Assembly (NCBI GenBank): GCA_021229015.1
Contig: CM037792.1
Location: 36,267,398-36,331,397 of the forward strand
Length of the DNA: 64,000 bases
From: Solen grandis
Lineage: Eukaryota > Mollusca > Bivalvia > Adapedonta > Solenidae
Direction: 5' to 3'
In this document: positions 10,499 through 23,120 of the stretch, piece after piece
Numbering within the stretch: the first letter of the stretch is position 1
Layout: every line of letters starts with the position of its first letter
Program-made: the position numbers and the translations under genes
The notes under the pieces: generated by a model
Database searches by the model: none
Seen by the model: only the letters and a program-made list of their open reading frames with translations
Told to the model about the DNA's origin: nothing

Positions 10499-12043
10499 CT
10501 CTCAACTCTTGCTTTCGTTTAATTTGCTAAATCAGCCATTGTGTGCCAATAAATGTGCTTTAAATTCTTAAATGTATGTTTTCTATCTATCTATCTGCCC
10601 GGAAATTTAAATAGGCTGGGGTATGAATGCATGTATTCTGTATGCATCTAACTATGATCGTTCATTTGTCCGCATATTTAAACCTGTTTGGAACAGGTTG
10701 TTATTTATTCAAATGATAATTCTTTATTTTCTGTAAAGGTAAATTATATATGAAAATTAAAAGTAATAATAAGATAAGAAATTAATTCATAAACGTACGT
10801 TTCATCATTTATCTTACCAGTGGTATTATGCCACTTATTTCTGTATATGTGACAATGAGACATATTTTCTCTAGACATCACTTTGTGTGCCTTCCCCATA
10901 TCATGCACGCGATCCTTCCAGCGTCACATGATGGCTCCTATAACGGCTTTCCGTAAAACTAATCGTTTTTTTTTTATTTTTCATTCATAATACATGTATT
11001 ATTCTGCTTCATATTCCAGTAGGCATCTCACTTTTTTCCCCTTTAAATCCAAACCAATAATAAGAATAATTTGAGAAAGTATGTTTTAACGCATTTTGAT
11101 GTCACAAGAGCTGACAATCAATCGATGTAAAATGTTTGTTAACGTCAAACACCTTCATAATTCTTTTGAACAGAACAGGACATAATTTTAAAATATCATA
11201 TACATATTTATAGCCAAAAACATTACATCAAAAGACATAGATGCACAATTAGAAGATTCATTTACTTTACCTTATCAGTTATGAAAAACAAACATCACGC
11301 ATTCATTGTTTGAATGCTGCTTTATATATCCTATTTCTTGAGTTATCAAACCCCTTAACAATGTAGGCAACTACCGGCTAAATCGTCTATCCTTATGACA
11401 ATTACATTCCAGTTCACGCGGTACCCATTGGGGATACAGCTATAAATGTTAATCATTTTAGATAAAAACTCAATATAAAATGGCAATCTACCTCATTCTT
11501 AAAATGCCTTGCTGTCATGAGCGGATGGATCTAATAGGCATATACTTGCAATAGTGTGTTTGATTGTTCTCAGTTGAGACATTATATTAATCATGTTCCC
11601 ATGCCTCAGTCCCATTAATTGTTTAACCGTCGCATAAAAATATTGATATATTATTAAATGTAAAACAGCAAATGCACTTTAATGTCATTTATAGATATAT
11701 ATCTGTTCTTATCTGGGAATTTAGCATAACAATTGAACACAATAAATTAAACGTATGTGGAAAAGATTTTGTAAAAAAAAAAACAACCTTATTATTCTTT
11801 TTTATTTGAATCTGACATCATATCAAATCAAAGATTTGTAAAGTCATTTGTAAAATTTGATCACCCAAACCGTATTAAACTGTTTATGTCAGGATTGAAA
11901 CATATGCAAATCTAATGACAAGTCCGTGGTAAGCAATAGAAATACAGTTGATAATGTGTTAGCGGCCATCTGTAAGCGGTCAACCTGCATTTAGCGGTCA
12001 GTTTTGATATTAACAAACTAGCATTTTGGTATATGTTTAACTT
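10499..12043. other. Non-coding, nothing recognised
   Basis: AT-rich DNA with no open frame or clear repeat. Confidence 0.4.
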
Positions 12044-12224
12044 TCATTTAGCAGCCACTTTTGTTATGTTATCGATAAAAAGGTTCAAAAACGCTTTTCT
12101 TGCAGACATATATGGAATGTCTTCGAAATTTGAGGAAACAATGCCATTAGTCGGTAGAGATTCATGGATAACGACAAAATCAGTTGAACAGCTAGCATAA
12201 ATAACGTCGACAACAGTCGAACCA
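12044..12224 (-). CDS. Candidate 3'-terminal exon, unknown protein
   Basis: Downstream on the minus strand of a plausible acceptor ('gatttgtcgcag', AG just before 12224), a frame runs about 60 codons to TGA at 12044-12046. The translation looks like soluble-protein sequence (contains 'STDFVVIHESLPTNG' and 'YMSARKAFLNLFIDNI'). Intron-like T-rich sequence with GTT repeats precedes it. I do not recognise the protein. A second minus-strand coding-like stretch lies upstream at 12454-12714 and could be a preceding exon. Confidence 0.35.
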
Positions 12225-12453
12225 CTGCGACAAATCGAATCATTTATCTCATTAAATTGTGTTAAAACAACAACAACAACAAAAAAACAAAAAAAAAAAC
12301 AAGAACATTTCGAAATATTTCGTTTTTTTTTATTAATAAGAGACAGACTGTTAAAGTAAATGATGCGGAGCTTGAAATAATTCAATTTGACAAGAAAACG
12401 TTATTTTTTGTGTGATTGATTGGAAAAATGACTCATTCCATTGAAACGTATGG

Positions 12454-12714
12454 TCATTTTTCACTCAAATTCACGATAAGTAAACAGGACCAACATTTTG
12501 TCAGCAGGACAAGGTAAACTTGATCTATCCAAAATTGGATAGAAAATATAATCAAAGCGCACAGTGCGCTGAGAGACGGCGACGGGATTAACATTCTAAA
12601 CCCAGCGTTTCTGAAGTTATTTAAGCAGTCACATGACGACAAAAACTCCACCGCTTTTGTAACATAATAATCCGGAGTAAAGGTCATGAACCTTTCATTC
12701 ATAAAGAGCTGCAT
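12454..12714 (-). CDS. Coding-like stretch, unknown
   Basis: An 86-codon minus-strand frame whose first half looks protein-like ('TFTPDYYVTKAVEFLSSCDC'), while the second half is hydrophobic and may be a shadow or intron. It could precede the exon at 12044-12224. No splice sites were fixed and no family is recognised. Confidence 0.2.
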   Translation of the reverse strand: MQLFMNERFMTFTPDYYVTKAVEFLSSCDCLNNFRNAGFRMLIPSPSLSALCALIIFSIQFWIDQVYLVLLTKCWSCLLIVNLSEK

Positions 12715-14339
12715 ACCTTAGTAGGTCATTCTCTTTCTCTTATACTAGCGAATTCTATCTGTTGTTTTGTATGTGTAGAAATTGACCAGGTATTTGATTA
12801 TTTAAGATACTAGAATATTTGCCTATCTATTTCAAAGTTAAGAAATGCCCTGGGAGGAACGTAACTCGCCATCATGCAAAATATTGTGTGGACTACTTTA
12901 GGTCAATTACATACATACGGAGCACTACTTTTTCTTGTTACAGGAGTAGATCTTCATGTACGTAAGATGGGTTGCTGTTCTGGTTAAGAAATGTCACGTA
13001 TATTTTTTTCACGCTTAAAATTGATGCTTCCAGTGCAAAATAATGGCAAAAGAAAACATGTTTGTTAACAGTAACACTCTAAAAGCGGTTACGGTTATGA
13101 TTTAAACGCCTGTGTAACATATTCCACTCGTATTCGTTAGTGCAGAATCGCATTGCACGGATCCGCACTAAGCGCGGAGAGGTACAGTTAAAAATGTTGT
13201 GGAAAATATGCAAATTAGCAAGGCCTGATTTCGATTTCCAGCATAAGACGGCTTATCGCCGTCTAAAAACCGTATATGAAATACGTACATTCAATATCCA
13301 TTGCGTCGCGCGTTGTCGACTTTAACTCATGTTTCATTTTCCGATTGAACGGTGTGAATGCGACAACGTTATTGCCCTGTTTTGTCGAGCGCTGTAATGT
13401 CGTGATGTCGCGACCGCTAAGTGCGAAACAATGACGAACAGCACTTGTCGTGCCGTTGCATTGATAAGAAACGTATATGTTTATTTATAAATAGTATAAA
13501 TGTTTGAATAATATATAGGGTTGACATTGTGCTTGCTCGTAAGTATTCGTAAAGACGCGTTAATTTAGTAATGTTATCTAGTGTTAATAGTCCAATGCTA
13601 AGACTTACGTTCAAAATACAACTTGGTCAACCGAGTGTTGTAAGTTCTACCAGGCTTTATTTTTTTTCTTGGCGTCAAATCGCTCTTATACATAAAATGA
13701 AAGCAATTAGTTTAGAATATTAAAAACAAATAGCCCAGTTGCTTTTTGCAAAATTCACGTTTTCTTGCTTTCATGTTTTTTTCTTTTTTTCTTGATTCGG
13801 TTTGAAAGCATGTATATCATGTATGTCACAAATGACGGACAGGCCACAGAATTCCAGAGTTAAAAATTTAGTTTAAAATACGTCTGAATACATAAATGAA
13901 TCAGATCCCAAGGAAAATGCTCTTATTTAGATAAAACATCTGAAGCAATTAGGATAAGAGTAACATTAAAAAAAGAAATGTAATAATATTAATAATAATA
14001 GTAACATTTTCCCCCTTTCTTCGTTGGGGCGATGGGGTAGCTTTTGAGTACAGCGGGGAACTAGTTTCACTGTGCTACTTACCAACCGAATCAACTCCCT
14101 ATTGAATGAATTCTAGCAGGCACAACAAAAGTATATATTTCGCGTTGTCGCGCTGTCGTGACTCTTTCTTTTTAATCGTGACACGTGGCTGAAATCAGCC
14201 ACCAGGTGTTTGACATGTTTTAATAATTAAATAATTACGTTGTACTTTGTTGTCATATCCCTTTTGTACTCATAAAGTAGTAGAGGCTTTATCATATTAA
14301 AGCAGCTCGTTCACACATGGCCATAAGATAAGAATTTAA

Positions 14340-14342
<3 letters not shown>
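12715..14342. other. Non-coding, nothing recognised
   Basis: The part at 13130-13450 is richer in CpG ('gcgtcgcgcgttgtcgac') but has no clear promoter or exon. The small frame at 13140-13325 (+) is not convincing. Confidence 0.35.

Positions 14343-14413
<71 letters not shown>
14343..14413. repeat. (TA)n(TG)n compound microsatellite
   Basis: An uninterrupted TA run of about 46 bases passes directly into a TG run of about 25 bases. Confidence 0.95.
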
Positions 14414-15159
14414 ATTACCTCTATCAATACACAGCTAATGTCGCATAGTCATCCATCACAGGCTTAAGCGTTACGGGCGGTATAAAACCTATATTATAAA
14501 ACCTTTATGTAGAATTTATCATTCCGTGAGCCGTCACATGACAGGACACATTGCGCTCACTTCACAGATTGAAAAGTTTGATAACACTACCCGGGACTGC
14601 TGAAGACGCCATAATGCGGAATATGTCACGTGACACAGATAGCACTTGCTTATGGGGTACCGTTCTATATTTAACCGGAATTCCCCGAAGGCGTCAACGA
14701 AATGTGACTTGCCGAATTTATTTGTCAGGAAACAAAGACTTAAGGAAGGAGAGTTGAAAAAAATACTTTAATTTCGTTAATGCTTTCAGAATTGTCTGTG
14801 ACTCCAAAAGGAAGAACCCTAAATTACAGAATTTTTCTGTCTATGTGTAGCTGCAATGGACTACTGACAACGTGCTCATGGTGATCTATTAGAATGGCCC
14901 TATGCCCGGCGTCCGTCGTTCATGCGAGCGTCCTACCCAAGAATCCTAAAACGTTTTCGTGCTAAGGGAATTTGAAAACGTTTTCAAGTTCCTCTATTTA
15001 ACATGATATAAATTCAAATTAGGAAAATCAAATACGAATATAAATTGATCTATCAATAATACATTTTATATTTGTTAGCGAAGTGTATAAGTTAGAAAAT
15101 AAGATGAGGATATTTTTAGTGATGTTAATGATGAATAAAATATGAAATTGAATTTGAAA

Positions 15160-15195
<36 letters not shown>

Positions 15196-16789
15196 AACAT
15201 CAAAAAGGGGGAGAAGTTCTTTGATTTAATTTTTGTACACAGCGAAAAAACTCCCTCCCCACCACCCCCAAGTTATTACTCAATAATCCAACGTGCCACA
15301 CTTAAACAGACAACCAAAGGTCAAACATGTTACAAAATGTATACTAGTGCACCAAACAAAATTCCCCGTAATTTTGCTAAATCATGTGTTATATCATGTT
15401 TACACCATACATTTAAGGCTGAACGACATTTTTTTGTTTGGATTACCTAGATTTATTTTATTTATAGGGTTGTCTTTGAAATGGGGTTTAATGCCAGTTT
15501 TATAATTGGTCCATCTCAGTTTATTGAGGGATAGATATTTCTTGCTTGGGATCTTAGGTAGACCAAGGTTTCTTTGTTTGTATTTTGAGGTCGAACTAGA
15601 CTGCGTTTCATTTGCGTAGGGTTATATGACAGTTTTTTTTATACTATGCCCAGGCAATGAAGTTATATTTTTGGCTGGTAAATTAGGAAAGGGGATGCAG
15701 GGTGGAATTAATCAGGGTGCCTACTGATCTTTGTAACAAGGGTGTACACTTGTTGTTCTTCCTTACCTTTATACCGTCATAAAGAGAGTCTCTATAATTT
15801 GGGGTGGGGGTACACGGCCAATTTAGCGGTTATAAAGCCCTGTTCAGAGGGTAAATGGGCATGTTGATATTTTTTTTTCGGTGGGGGTTGGGGGAGGAAC
15901 TAGAATTTTGGCAGTTCCATGCTGCGGCTATCTTGTTAATACATTTGTATTTTTGTTGATTGTTGAGTTCGTTCTGTTGGCAATATGCCGTAATATCAGT
16001 GTCCATAAAACTAACCTGCCGTGGCTAGAGGAAGGTCAGCAACTGCTGTCGCCAATCGAATTATAGACGGGCTATTGCTACTTGGATGTAAGCGCAGACT
16101 CCCAACAGCGTCGGTTTCAGCGTAGATATAAACAGCTGCTGTGCTGGGACTACAGGTGCTGCACTGTCATACATTTCAGCTGGCAATTAGGGTATAAATA
16201 TCTTTGGTGAATTTTATTTTAATACAATGTACTGCCAATACCTATTCTTTGGACATGAATCCAAGTGCTTTTTTCTACCTAGCACTTAAGACTTGGTTGA
16301 AATGTTATCTAAAAATAAAGTAAGATTGCTGGTGGACAGTATGTTGCTTTAGCACAGTTGTTGAAGTTAAACAAGACATCCAAATTAAGCCTGGATTCTG
16401 GAGAGGTTCTTGTAAAACCGGTACAGACCTGTAGGCTTTTATTTTGATTCGAGTTATTTTTTTAAGCTAGTGGCATGGTTGTAATATTAGTCCTGTCCTA
16501 AGGTAATTTGTCCATCAAGCATAACTGTTTTCTCTGCAATGCTTTTTGAGGTAGATGTAGGTTATCTAAAGCCTGTGCGAATTGGACTGGTCCATTTTGA
16601 ACAGCATCGTTTATGAATTTTAGATTTTACATGCTTGACTGGTTCGAAATTTGAGGGTGACTATATAAATAGCAGGTTTTCATGTTCAGTGGAGAATCGT
16701 GTCTAGGACGGGATCAGCAAATTTTAATATAAGTCCTTGCAAGGTGCCAGATATATAGGATCTGACATGAATTTTTATTTCGAAGCGAA
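14414..16789. other. Non-coding, one microsatellite
   Basis: Holds a (CAA)n run at 15160-15196 and otherwise no convincing gene or known repeat. Frames at 14551-14757, 15142-15450 and 15881-16066 look like chance. Confidence 0.35.
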
Positions 16790-16920
16790 GAAGCGAAGAA
16801 CCCGGAGAAAACCCACGTGTCTGGACGGGCGACCACTTTCCCCTCTCACGTACGTGACTAGGAATCGAACCCGGGGCGCATTAGTAAGAAGCGAAACGCG
16901 TTACAACTACACTTCATAGG
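16790..16920 (-). mobile_element. tRNA-derived SINE, second type
   Basis: 'cccggagaaaacccacgtg' followed by 'ggaatcgaacccggggcgca' is the reverse complement of a tRNA-like head plus a 'gggttttccccgggttctcc'-type body also seen at 25748-25912. Confidence 0.5.
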
Positions 16921-17535
16921 CACCTAAGCTGCTCTTCACTTGAATAAACAGGCAGCCATCAGGGGGCATGGTTATAAACTGTTTTATTTTGGAGTTTGCA
17001 GAATTACAAATTAAGTATTTCGGTGAAATAGCCATGTCCACTAATGACAGGTAGAGGAAAATGGACAGCCAGATAATACTTAAGGCCGACCATAAGAAAA
17101 TGGGGAGGAACATGCCGACTTAAACTAAAGAGTAAAATTGATAGAGAAGCATGGTATGGACTAGTCATAGACATGAAGAATCGGGAGAAGCGAACTTAGA
17201 ACACATTCCCTTACTCAACTTATAACTTACTACAATCAAACTGGCTAGTCAACAATACACGAAATGTGACCTTTAAACAACGAATTAAATAGGGTTTCTT
17301 GATTAACAGAGTTTCCTTTTCGGAATCTTAAAACATGCTTCTTCAAACATATCGATTGATTAAAACAGTTAATCGTTGACACAGGTTTGACATTATTTGA
17401 CTTAATCGAGTGCGTTTTGGCTTTATTATGATTGATAGAAATGTCATTTATAAATGTATTATGTTTAAAAATGATTTTTATAATATTTAGTATAATTTGT
17501 CATTGAAAAATTAAAATTTAATTGAAATGTTTCAA

Positions 17536-17538
<3 letters not shown>
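16921..17538. other. Non-coding, nothing recognised
   Basis: AT-rich sequence leading to the assembly gap. Confidence 0.4.
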
Positions 17539-17542
<4 letters not shown>

Positions 17543-17566
<24 letters not shown>

Positions 17567-17673
17567 TAAAAAANNNNNNNNNNNNNNNNNNNNNNNNNNN
17601 NNNNNNNNNNNNNNNNNNNNNNNNNNNNNNNNNNNNNNNNNNNNNNNNNNNNNNNNNNNNNNNNNNNNNNNNN
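17543..17673. other. Poly(A) run and 100-N assembly gap
   Basis: A near-pure A run (17543-17573) is followed by exactly 100 N (17574-17673), the conventional placeholder for a gap of unknown size. The low-complexity edge explains the break. Confidence 0.98.
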
Positions 17674-17694
17674 TTTTCTGCTTTCTTTTCTTAG

Positions 17695-17782
17695 AAGAAG
17701 GGAGACAACTCTAAATGAATTAAACGCGGATACTGCAATCAAAGCACTGAAAGCACAGAAGTTGTGTGTGTGTCTCAAATGA
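17695..17782 (+). CDS. Possible short terminal exon beside the gap
   Basis: A strong pyrimidine tract and acceptor ('tgctttcttttcttag', AG at 17693-17694) precede 29 open codons ending in TGA at 17780-17782, with an amphipathic look ('NELNADTAIKALKAQK'). However, 'gggagacaactc' is also a motif frequent in bivalve non-coding repeats, so this may be chance. The 5' partner would lie in or before the gap. Confidence 0.22.
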
Positions 17783-18268
17783 AAGGAGCTCGTCAAACTG
17801 CAGAAATGCTGGGTCACTTAATTTTTTGTCAGATACAAATGTTGAATAAAATAATGATATATTGTTGTTTAGTTAGCCTTTTTTGATAAAGATAATACAT
17901 ATTGATGGAAATCTTATTAACTGCAGGTAAAAGAATTAGGTAGGGAAAGAATTGCAATGAGCTTATTGTTAGGGGTAGCTTGATGTGACTTTCCGATGTT
18001 ACACGGCTTTGTATCAGACTTAAAGCTTTCTATGTGGGTTATTGTAACAACATAAAATTACCAAAACCTGCATATTTACTTTTTATAACTATTTACAATC
18101 CATCTTAAAAGGACACGTTTACTATTGTCAATCCCCATACTTATCAAGGTAAGTTGCCATAAAATCTTGGTGCAATATATTCTGGGTGCCATAAATTTTC
18201 ATCACACACATTCACGATACCATTTTTTGTTCCTGGTGCTATTTTTTCCAACAACAACATCAACAATA

Positions 18269-19481
18269 AACAAGAGGGCCATGATGGCCCTGAATCGCTC
18301 ACCTGAGTACCATTGCTTCAACTGATGTCAAGGTTTTTAAAAAGACAAGGATTCTGATATAACTTAATCTAAAACAGTTTACCCCTGACAATACTACACA
18401 CCAAATATCTAAGCAATGGGCCATATGGTTTCAGAGAAGACTTGGGCGCAGGGTCATTTATCACCGTAGGGCCAAGACTTTGAAAATCTTTGTAATGAAC
18501 CATTAGATGCTACTACATACCAAAAATCTTAGCTCTAGGCCTTATTGATTCATAGAAGATTTTTTTAAGATTTTCCTATTTAACTCTATGTAAAACAAGT
18601 GACCCCTGGTGGGGGTCATTTATCACCATGGGCTATGATTTGTACAATCTTGGTAGTGGCCCATAAGATGATGCTACATACCAAATATCTAACCTCTAGG
18701 CCTTATGGATTCATAGAAGAAGATTTTTTAAGATTTTCCTATATAACTCTGTGTAAAACAAGTGACCCCTGGTGCGGGGTCATTTATCACCATAGGGCTA
18801 TGATTTGTACAACCTTGGTAGTGGCCCATAAGATGATGCTTCATACCAAATATCTAAGCTCTAGGCCATATGGATTCATGAAGAAGATTTTTTAAGATTT
18901 TCCTATTAAACTCTATGTAAAACAAGTGACCCCTGGTGCGGGGTCATTTATCACCATAGGGCTATGATTTGTACAATCTTGGTAGTGGCCCATAAGATGA
19001 TGCTACATACCAAATATCTAACCTCTAGGCCTTATGGATTCAGAGGAGAAGACTTTTTAAGATTTTCCTATATAACTCAATGTAAAACAAGTGACCCCTG
19101 GTGCGGGGTCATTTATCATCATAGGGCTATGATTTGTACAATCTTGGTAGTGACCCATAAGATGATGCTACATACCAAATATCTAAGCTCTAGGCCTTGC
19201 AGTTTTGCAGAAGAAGATTTTCAAAGTTTGCATTTTTAAAATCTATTTTTAGCTCCTGTGACCTAATTATGCAATGGACCAGAACCATTTATACAACTTT
19301 AGTAGAGATTCATCCAAGGAACATTCCTGCAAAATATTTTTCAAATTGGCCAAGCCGTTTAGGAGGAGATGTTGTTTGAAGCAATTGTTGACGCCAGACG
19401 CACGCACGGATGCCGGACGCCGGACAAAAGGCGATCAGAAAAGCTCACCTTGAGCACGTTGTGCTCAGGTGAGCTAAAAAA
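18269..19481 (+). mobile_element. Non-autonomous bivalve repeat with internal tandem units
   Basis: Begins 'caagagggccatgatggccc' and ends in a perfect-looking hairpin (arms 19442-19457 and 19461-19475, one bulged T, loop GTT) followed by CTAA and A-rich sequence. Internally it holds about 4.5 tandem units of ~164 bp (18595-19240). The 'ctcacctgag' near the start pairs with 'ctcaggtgag' at the end. No coding capacity. The 3' hairpin plus CTAA is reminiscent of Helitron-type ends, but spacing is not canonical, so the class is open. Confidence 0.7.
18595..19240 (+). repeat. ~164-bp tandem repeat inside the element
   Basis: 'acaagtgacccctggtg' starts recur at 18595, 18759, 18922 and 19087, with a leading partial unit before. 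Periods are 163-165 bp and units differ by few substitutions. Confidence 0.9.
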
Positions 19482-19849
19482 TCAGGGTGCCATACTCTAC
19501 AGAGTGCACCTTTTGGGCCATATATGCAAACTATACTCTAATGCTACATGTAATAGTGATGGAATAACATGCATGAAGTTATTTTATCATTCAATGATTA
19601 CCTAAGTACATAGGTCATGATTTTTTTTTCCAGTGCTGCAAGTAGCAGTCTTTGATTGGTGATACAAAATCAACAAATTTGCTTGCTACAGTTGATTAGG
19701 CAGTCATTTTACCTTTGCGTAAAGTCAAGCTTGTTTAAACTTATGTGCTTTCACACTTACCCTAACTTTCATGTGGTAATATTTAACACAAAAACAAAAT
19801 ATTTCACTCTGTCCAATCGTGATATATAGGTTTGTAGGGATGTTGTATC

Positions 19850-19995
19850 TGTTTAATTCATCCATCAATAAATTGTGATAGAGGGCCATCAACTGAAAAT
19901 CAAAATTTTATAGTAAATGCAGGCCTTTATCATGGACTTTAGCTATAAAGGCTATAACACCCAAGTCAATGGATGTTTGCATCTGTTTTTTTTGT
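19850..19995 (+). repeat. MITE fragment
   Basis: Shares 'catccatcaataaattgtga', 'aatgcaggcctttat' and 'tcaatggatgtttgcatctg' with the foldback at 21458-21663. Confidence 0.55.
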
Positions 19996-20529
19996 TTTTT
20001 TTTTTTTGCAACTACCTCGCAATAACATCAATTGTGATCTTGAACTTCAGGTTAGAAACATCACAATAGCCTGTTTTTTGTCCTCATTGGTTGCAGTCGT
20101 GTTTAATACTAGGGCACGTTGGTCCAGTGATTATGTACTCGATATCCAAAGGTTAAGAGTTTAACGCCATAAAACGTAATGATTTTTCAGGACCTTCCCA
20201 GACTCAAAGTACTGGTACAACAATGAGAGGGATTAGTATAATCCCAATTCCGAATTGTCGTAAAAAAATAAGTCATAACCTAACAAGCACTAATATTTCA
20301 TAATCACCTGCACAACATTGCCTCTTGTAGAAGTTGAATTCTAAGCTACACAGGGTCTGTTGAGAAAGGTGGCCTTTTCTCATTTATAAACTTCCATTGA
20401 AACATTTTTCCCCAAAATTTGAAAGGCACTTGAATCTGGATTGACTTTAAAGACAAAGGCAGAGCGAAAGTGAACAAGAGTTGTCGAAACAACACATATC
20501 CCCACTACGCTCCCCCAACTCTCATCAAG

Positions 20530-20950
20530 GTCAATGTGACCTTGACCATACCAAGAGACCCCAAAATCAATAGGGTTCATCTACTAGTCATGAACAATCA
20601 CCCTATGATGTTTTGGGAATGTGTGCCCATTAGCGATTTCTGGTTATCAATCGAAAACTTTTTTCAGGTTGAGGTCAGTTACCTGAACCCAAAAAAATTT
20701 TTTTCTGCAGTTATTGATCGGAAACTTTTTTTGGTGACCCTGACCTTGACCAAGTGACCCCTTAATCAATATGGATCATCTACTACTTATGGTCAATCAC
20801 CCTACGAAGTTTGAGGAATGTGGGCCCTAGCGTCCTTCAGTTATCGATCGTAACAATGTGGTATTTCGACGGACCGACAGACAGAGCAACCATCCAACCT
20901 ACCAACATTTGCAAAACAATATGACCCCCTCTTCTTTGAAGGAGGGCATA
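20530..20950 (+). repeat. 'tgaccttgacca' type dispersed repeat, two units
   Basis: Two ~205-bp diverged units carry 'gtgaccttgacca', 'tcatctactagtcatga' and 'tcaatcaccctac'. It ends with 'gacggaccgacagacag' and 'gaaggagggcataaa', a layout similar to other tandem-core non-autonomous elements in this window. Confidence 0.6.
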
Positions 20951-21457
20951 AATATAAATATCAATCACCCATTATTATAACCATAACAGACACACAGTAA
21001 ATTAAAGTCTCACTTTTGTATATATATTTTACAAATGATAAAATATTGTAAAAATGATAGTACAAAACCTCTCAGAATGAGATATGGGAGACTTAAAATA
21101 TATACATATGTAATACCTAAAAACTAAAATCACAAATTCCATCAAAATATAAAATAATATAAGATATAAAAGTAACATGTGAGCAACAATAAAATGCATA
21201 GGTATCTCAGTCAAGTCAAGACTGATCTGTCATGAATGTACTCTGTATGTTATATAATGTAGAAAACCCAATCAAGGAAATTTTAACTTATGTCAGCATG
21301 ATACAACCATATTACTATGCCTCTCTGTGATATAAGGTCATGATACAATGTCAAGTTATATTTTCCTGGTTAATTTTTGCTTTTATCTAGAGCACTAAAT
21401 ACAAGAATCAAATCTAAATAATCGGTACCCAACTTTTAAGGGTAAACTTGCATTTAA
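20951..21457. other. Non-coding, nothing recognised
   Basis: AT-rich filler between repeats. Confidence 0.4.
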
Positions 21458-21663
21458 GGTAAACCATCCATCATTTAATGGTGATCATAGTCGATGAAGT
21501 GATAGTGGGAATTGTATAATAAATGCAAGCCTTTATACTTTATAGGCATAAAGCAAAATAGCCTTTTATTCCATGCCAGTGGATGCTTGCATTTGAACTG
21601 AAGTCGTTTTAAGCATTTGATTGATCATGATTATAATTTAATGATGGATGGATTACCTTAAAG
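21458..21663. mobile_element. MITE / foldback element
   Basis: Arms of ~35 bp, left 'aaggtaaaccatccatcatt' and right (reverse complement) 'aaggtaatccatccatcatt', enclose a core containing 'aaatgcaagcctttat'. Partial relatives lie at 19850-19995 and 4355-4458. Confidence 0.65.
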
Positions 21664-21780
21664 GATAACATGTTTTAATTATCCTACAAATGCAATTACG
21701 TGTATATACGTGACAAAAATGTTTATAGGTAGGAAGATGGAAACAATGCAATAGCAAAGATTTTTTCCTAGCAAAAATCC

Positions 21781-22010
21781 TTGTTTAATCAGTTTAAAAA
21801 GACACATCAACAGTATTTCAGTCATTTTAGGGACAATATATACATATATTGTGCTGCCTCATGTAATATCACACTCAACAGAAAAATGACATTACCTGTT
21901 TACCACAACTTATCACATTATCCTGAGTCTCAGACAAAGATGCAATACCAGTTCCATTTTAAAGGACTTTGGTATGTCAATGACATGAATGAAACCTACC
22001 GGTACGGTTA
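21781..22010 (-). mobile_element. Old SINE copy (V-SINE/RUDI-like)
   Basis: Degenerate reverse-complement match to 53393-53690: 'cagtatttcagtcatttt', 'gtgctgcct', 'cacattatcctgagt'. Confidence 0.55.
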
Positions 22011-22114
22011 GAGGATGAATAATCTAGGAATTTGGCCAACAAGACCGACGGGAGATGAGTGTAGGATTACAGTGAGCAAGAATAATATATTCCAACAGTT
22101 AACTCAAGCCCCTT

Positions 22115-22510
22115 GACAGGGCCTTTTTACCCTTCTTAACTGTAGCCGGTAAAGGGCTGCTTCCCCAAGCCAAATAACCACCTTTTTTCCCCAAAAATAG
22201 TCCTCAAATTCCCCACTCTTAAATGAAATTCCCCATTAAGGAGGTGATCATTGAGAAACCTAGAGAACAATATTATGACGCTAATTTAACTCTGTTTATC
22301 TCTATTGATTCTTAAACAAAATATTTGATTAGTCTTTATATTTAGTTTCTAGTATGTCTTGCTGTGCCAAGACCAGTTTATGCTTGTATTTATGAATATG
22401 GTAAAAAAAAATCCCTTAATAAGTTGTAAACAAGTGGCTTGCTATTTTCCCCATAAAAAGGGCTAGGGTGCTTTCCCCAAAATTGGAAAAAAGGCCCTGC
22501 TTGAGAAACA
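22115..22510. mobile_element. MITE-like element with CCCC-rich ends
   Basis: 'acagggcctttttaccc' at the left end and 'ggaaaaaaggccctg' at the right end are inverted. The interior repeats 'ttccccaaaa'/'ttccccat' motifs. No coding capacity. Confidence 0.5.
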
Positions 22511-22619
22511 TACTATCAAACAAGTAAGATCTCAAGCCTTTCAGCAGATGCCTTCAATTAATACTTCAAGTAGCCAATGTTGGTAAGATAATGTGCAAGC
22601 AGTATGGTAAACATCTCAT

Positions 22620-22685
22620 TTTGGTTGAGCTCCAAATTTGTAAGCGCTGCGTCTCGGGTTCAAATCCTGATCTATGACTGCACAT
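22620..22685 (+). mobile_element. tRNA-like SINE head fragment
   Basis: 'tctcgggttcaaatcctgat' resembles a B-box with flanks. The A-box side is poor. Confidence 0.35.
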
Positions 22686-23039
22686 TTTCTACACTTGGTT
22701 ATGTAATACCCAATTAGTTACCCTTGTCACTGTGAGATTAGTGTAAACAATTTACAATAATAACTGGTGCTGCACGCAACACATGAGTCCACTATCATTG
22801 AGATGCATAATATTTGCATTACCATAGCAACCTGAATTTTGGTCCAAGAAGAAAAAGTGGCATGCAGAATCTCCATACTGCCATCTATTCGTTATTTTAT
22901 CTTAAACGATTTCCGGATGACCAGACGGAGGGCAATTACCTATATTCTAATTACTAATTAAAAAATGTGTGATCGTTACAGTATAGTTCTCTAGTGTATA
23001 TCACACTTGGGTAAATCAAGAACATAGTTTTCTTTTCAT
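22686..23039. other. Non-coding, nothing recognised
   Basis: No gene or repeat visible. Confidence 0.4.
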
Positions 23040-23120
23040 TGACTAATTTTAAATACACATGCATTTATGCTCTCGCATTGTATGCCATGGGTCATGTGTT
23101 CGAATCCTTGTCCATTTTAA
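23040..23120 (+). mobile_element. tRNA-like SINE head fragment
   Basis: 'gtcatgtgttcgaatccttg' is a B-box-like sequence. A similar one, 'gtcatgtgttcaaatccctg', lies at about 23884-23903, so both may be of one family. Confidence 0.4.

Noticed and set aside
15142..15450. Poly-Gln protein frame
   Set aside because: Simple (CAA)n microsatellite inside AT-rich DNA with no other coding evidence.
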